Assembly: GCA_021904315.1 (NCBI GenBank)
Contig: CM038912.1
Coordinates: forward strand, 14,595,061-14,659,060
DNA length: 64,000 nt
DNA from: Sphagnum magellanicum
Lineage: Eukaryota; Streptophyta; Sphagnopsida; Sphagnales; Sphagnaceae
Reading direction: 5' to 3'
This document shows positions 59,771 through 64,000 of the stretch, piece after piece. The notes under the pieces were generated by a model. The model ran no database searches and had not been told where the DNA came from. It saw nothing but the letters and a program-made list of their open reading frames with translations. Each line of letters starts with the position of its first letter. Position 1 is the first letter of the stretch. Both the position numbers and the translations under genes were made by a program.

Positions 59771-62634
59771 TAAACCCACCCAATAATGGGTACCAACAAC
59801 AAAAGCAACCCAAAGCCCTGTGTAAAAAGACCATTAAAAGTGGGTTTAGATGGCTTTGGTACCATCTCTACTTCACATGAGCCCCATATGAGCTTTGTCT
59901 TTCTCTCTTTCTCTCTTTCTCCCTCCCTCCTCCTCTTCCTTTGAAACTGGTTGAATTTTAGAAGAGGAGAGAAAGACAAGCTGATTGATGTGTGAGCTCA
60001 AAAGGGTTTTAATTCAATGACAAGAGAAAACAAGGAAAACAATTAAATTTTAAATAAATAAATGAAGCCTGTGAAATGAAAGCCTCTCTGGTATCCTACT
60101 TACATGAAGTTGCAAACTCTCTTTTATATAACTAATTAATTAATTAATTATACTTATTTCTTTCTCTTTACTCTTACTTTAATATTTTTCTCTTTTACTT
60201 TCCAGCCACAAAGATGGTGATGATGAATCATTTAATTACATTCAATCTTAAACTTCCAAATTCTTTTACAAAAAAAGGTTGAGTGCTCCTTTTTCTTTTT
60301 TCTTTTTTTTTTCCTTTTTCAGACATATGAAGAAGTGGGTTGTAAGAGTAAGATGTCTGTTTAGTAATCTTCTTCAACAACTAAAGGAAAAAAGGGGATT
60401 AAAAAAAAAAAAAATTTAAAGAAAAGAAAAAAAAAGAGAAGAGAAAAATGGACCAAAGACCCAAATCATGTATTTTTCTTGTAAGCACTTTTAGTAGGTA
60501 GGGTTAAAGATTGTGCCCCGCACCAAGCATAGGCATAGGTGGGCAAAAAAGCTCATGGGGTGCTTGTGATAAGTTAGCCAAACACTTATCATCCATTCAT
60601 CACATGACCTATGATCAAATGCATAGAAGGAGACATTTTTGTTAATTTTTTTTCTTACTTCCAACTATTTGATCTTGAAAATGTGTTTGGTAATAGGGAT
60701 GACAAGTAACATTAGTTAAAAAAGAATTGTCCCTTTATTTACAAAAATTGTCTGGTAATAAGGTGGGAGTTTTCACAATTCAATGCAAAAGGATGCACAA
60801 AAAAGCTCTAAAATATTTATGTTCATGAAACTTTAAGTGTTTGGTGAAAGGTGTGTTTTAAGACATATTTGCAATTTTTTCAATTCATCATGTTTGGTGT
60901 AAGGTTTAGGTATAAGCTTTAACTTGTCACAACTAAATGCACCAAAATGAACATAATTAAGGGTTTGATATAGGGTCAAGAGATCTTGTGGTTCATTATG
61001 TGAAGATAATGTTTGGTGATGGGAGGACATTTCTTAAACTAAAAGGAATACATTCACACCATAAATACCCTAAAAATTATCACTATCTTTCAATGCACAT
61101 ATAGCTAAAGAATCATAGAATCAAAGGACACATTCTTGCTTTGGGATATTTCTACTCAAAATTAATGAATAACCTACATTTTGCATTTCCTGTCAAAATA
61201 GGAAAAAACACAATCTAAATTTTAGAATTCCAAGCTAATTGCAATTATTCAACAAGTCATTCACAACCTTTACTCATTTCAAGCATGTCCAAACTATCAC
61301 AAAGTTACAAGGATGAGCTCGAAAGCTTCATAGATCTTTTAGTTCATAGATCATGACTACTAAAACCTAAAATAAAAGAGGAAAACGTAGATGTGAAAGT
61401 AGATTAACAATCTAATAAGAATATAATTTCATACATAGACAAAGTCTACAAGAAGAAGTATAGCAAATATGTGTATTATCATTGACGTCAACAATTTTGT
61501 AGTTTTCCCACACACCAAAGAAAAAATGTTATTGTAGGAAGGAGAGTAGGCTATCATTGATTTCAACATGTTGCAAGACATAGAAGGTTCAAGTTCACAC
61601 TTATGACTTGCATAAAAACAATATCAAATATTTAGATTGGAAAAGCTTTGCAAATTTTTAAGATTCCAATTCTTTTAGTGTAGTGAGAGAATGGCATGTT
61701 GTGTAATCCTATCTTTATCTAACTAAATTTTTGAGTACATGATACATGATAGGAAATGCAAGGGCATATCACTTATGGAGTGTAAGTGTGAACGACTCAT
61801 TTGCTAGATGTTAGGCCCAAAAAGATTAGTTTCACAAGATGTTTAATGTGCCTCATAGGAGTTCTTTGTTGAATCAAATGACTTTGAACAAGGAGAATGT
61901 TCCACCTCAACTTACATCACGCCCAAGAAATAAATTAACGAGGAAGAATAAGGCTTTATTACAACACAAGAATCACATTGACATATGAAGATTTGGAAGA
62001 AGCCATAGACGTGATCAAAAGAAATGTAACCTCCTTGAGGAGGCGCCAATAGGCATTGGAACATACCACTAACATCACTTTCTAATCACCTAAATGGTAC
62101 AACCAACTCTAAGAAAGTTAACCCATTAGGTGTCCTCACAAAATAACAAGATGGAGTTATCATTGCCTAGATTCTAAATATGCAAAAATGTGAACCATCT
62201 ATATCATTGCAAAATTCAAGTTGAAAGTCATATAACTCGCTTAAACTCAACTTACACCATTTCAAAAAGGAATACCCAAAAACATTTAGTGGTATTGGTT
62301 TAAGCAGAAACATCCAAAGTTGACAATTTTTAATAAGAGTTTTTCCAAGGAATAGAAGGGGTTCAATCATAGGATGTTAAATTGCAAAGTGCAAACTAAT
62401 CTTTGATAGTTATTGAAAATTTCAAGGATTACCATAACACCTTTGCCATTCTAGCAATAATTAAATTATTTTCAATAAATGTTATTTTTTTTCAAAATTA
62501 ATTGTCCACAATGTTGGAACTTCTAAAAATTATATTGTTGTTTATTGTACATGGTTATTTTTTTTATTCCAAGTTTAAATGGCCAAGTCTTGAAAATATC
62601 AAAATTTTACAAAAAAATTATTGTTATTGCAATA

Positions 62635-62697
<63 letters not shown>

Positions 62698-64000
62698 GGA
62701 ATGGCAAAGTTACTACAATAATCATATTTGGTTATTTCACCTATTACCTCAATACCTAGGTTGGTTCAGTAACAAGGTGCCTAGTAATTAAATTTATTTT
62801 GTTAGTTATGTTCAACAATAAAAAATGATAATATTCTACAATTCAACATTATATTAATAATGAAGCTATTACATTTAAAAGCTTGATTCAAATTTTTGAC
62901 ATGACAAGCATGTATTTTTTTATAAATTGTAATAATTCCAAGAAATAATTGATTAGTGTTTAACCAAACTACCTCCTATGGTACTTGCATAGGAAAAACC
63001 GTAGTTCTCCCCCAATATTTCAAATTTATACCTATTCAAACATGTTTCTTAAAACATTTTCACTAACAACTATAAAATGGCATGTATTTCAAATTTTGAA
63101 TGAGGTAAACCTCATATTGATGTGAAAATGGGTTACACAATCAATTTGCGCTCAACTAATATAGGTTTCAAAATATTGGCCAAAAGAATTTTATTTTTTT
63201 TGCATTGGTTGGCAACATTGATTAACTAGACATTGATTGCGATTGATTAGACAATGTTTGGCCCACATGTGACATATATATGTTCTCTTGATGTATATTT
63301 TCCAATATTTATTGTTTATGGGAGGGGAGGGGCAAACATTAATTCTAAATTGTGATATGGTAAATACTAATTGCCATCTCAAATACAACATTGTTGGAGC
63401 TATTATTATAAGCCCAACATATTTAAAACAATTGTAATCATTGACCCACATAGACAACAAGGATGGAAAATTTGGAAATAAACATCAAATATCCCCATGA
63501 GATTCCAAATTAAAAAATCCAATAGCATAATTGATCTATATTTTCTTTTTAAATTTCATTAAAATACTATTGAGGCTTTTCCATGTCCATCCAAAAAATA
63601 CTCTTCAAACCAAATTCAAAGAGAAATTCCTTACTCTTTTTATGAAATGTGAATTATGGGTCACATTAGGCAACATGACTAGTTTTCATATTCTCATTGC
63701 TCCAATTTGAAACTTTTAGAATATCCATTTATATGGATTAAATTTTTTTTATAAAATTCATCAAATTTTCCATAAATTTTTTATGAAGTTTTTTCATTCA
63801 ATTTTTAATTAATCTTCACCAAATTTGATAAGAATGTAAAGTACCTTAAGGCCCCCTTTATACTAGATCCTTAAATCCCATGACCATTAAGGAGAAGACA
63901 TAGATACACTCAAAGGATATTATATGGAATTGATAAACAATTAATTTGGTAATGAATAAAAATTTTAAAAATTTGTTACTTGAACAATGCATGATGCAAA
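59771..64000. other. AT-rich intergenic DNA
   Basis: Read on both strands; no supported gene. A CT-rich tract (59895-59940) and poly-A/T runs near 60290-60430 occur. The minus-strand ORF 59770-59979 ends in a hydrophobic stretch but begins in low-complexity sequence, and its 3' end runs into the repeat boundary. Confidence 0.45.
62636..62694. repeat. (TA)n microsatellite
   Basis: Uninterrupted TA dinucleotides over about 59 bp; the poly-Ile/Tyr ORF across it is an artefact. Confidence 0.95.

Noticed and set aside
62502..62696. ORF ending in an Ile/Tyr repeat
   Set aside because: The end is the (TA)n microsatellite.
1..64000. CRISPR arrays, rRNA, tRNA genes
   Set aside because: No spaced direct-repeat array, ribosomal core or convincing tRNA cloverleaf was seen; folding programs could not be run, so a tRNA could be missed.

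Overview
This is a nuclear window from a land plant. The evidence is two plant LRR receptor-like kinases, a STIG1-type cysteine-rich secreted protein, GT-AG introns, degenerate TTTAGGG/CCCTAAA telomere-type repeats, and decayed Ty3/gypsy, LINE and small inverted-repeat elements in AT-rich DNA. An asteroid/FEN-like PIN gene and the style of the gypsy element make me lean toward a seed-free lineage (bryophyte, lycophyte or fern). That is inference only; the species cannot be named from the sequence.

Layout. 0-1.76 kb: 5' part of a minus-strand Ty3/gypsy element (LTR/leader, gag, start of protease) cut by the window edge. 3.8-5.5 kb: a plus-strand gene for a PIN/FEN-like nuclease-fold protein, with at least one further small exon and an ambiguous last exon. 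6.3-9.0 kb: small repeats, including an inverted pair of a repeat family, one copy of which carries a 199-bp MITE with a preserved empty site elsewhere in the window. 11.1-14.9 kb: a two-exon LRR receptor pseudokinase of the Arabidopsis At2g24230 type. 14.9-36 kb: gene-poor AT-rich DNA with degenerate telomere-like and other short-period arrays, a MITE-like element and a perfect hairpin. 36.1-40.3 kb: an EMS1/PSKR-like LRR receptor kinase with an active-looking kinase domain and a probable upstream exon; its stop codon lies inside a telomere-like array. 45.8-47.3 kb: a minus-strand STIG1-like gene with a proline-rich tail, a 26-G homopolymer in the coding region and transposon-derived DNA inside its intron or insertion. 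51.7-53.1 kb: a decayed LINE. 55.1-58.0 kb: a decayed Ty3/gypsy pol gene running RNase H, integrase, PHD finger and an unrecognised C-terminal region. 59.5-64 kb: a repeat related to the 1.5-kb region, then AT-rich DNA.

The cellular genes do not form a pathway that can be read from the sequence. Three of the four encode predicted cell-surface or secreted proteins (two receptors and one small Cys-rich protein), but their spacing and unlike types give no sign of co-regulation. The most unusual item is the PHD-finger-bearing gypsy polyprotein. Others worth attention are the homopolymer that sets the frame of the STIG1 tail, the duplicated LRR N-terminal module upstream of the EMS1-like kinase, and the MITE with its empty site.
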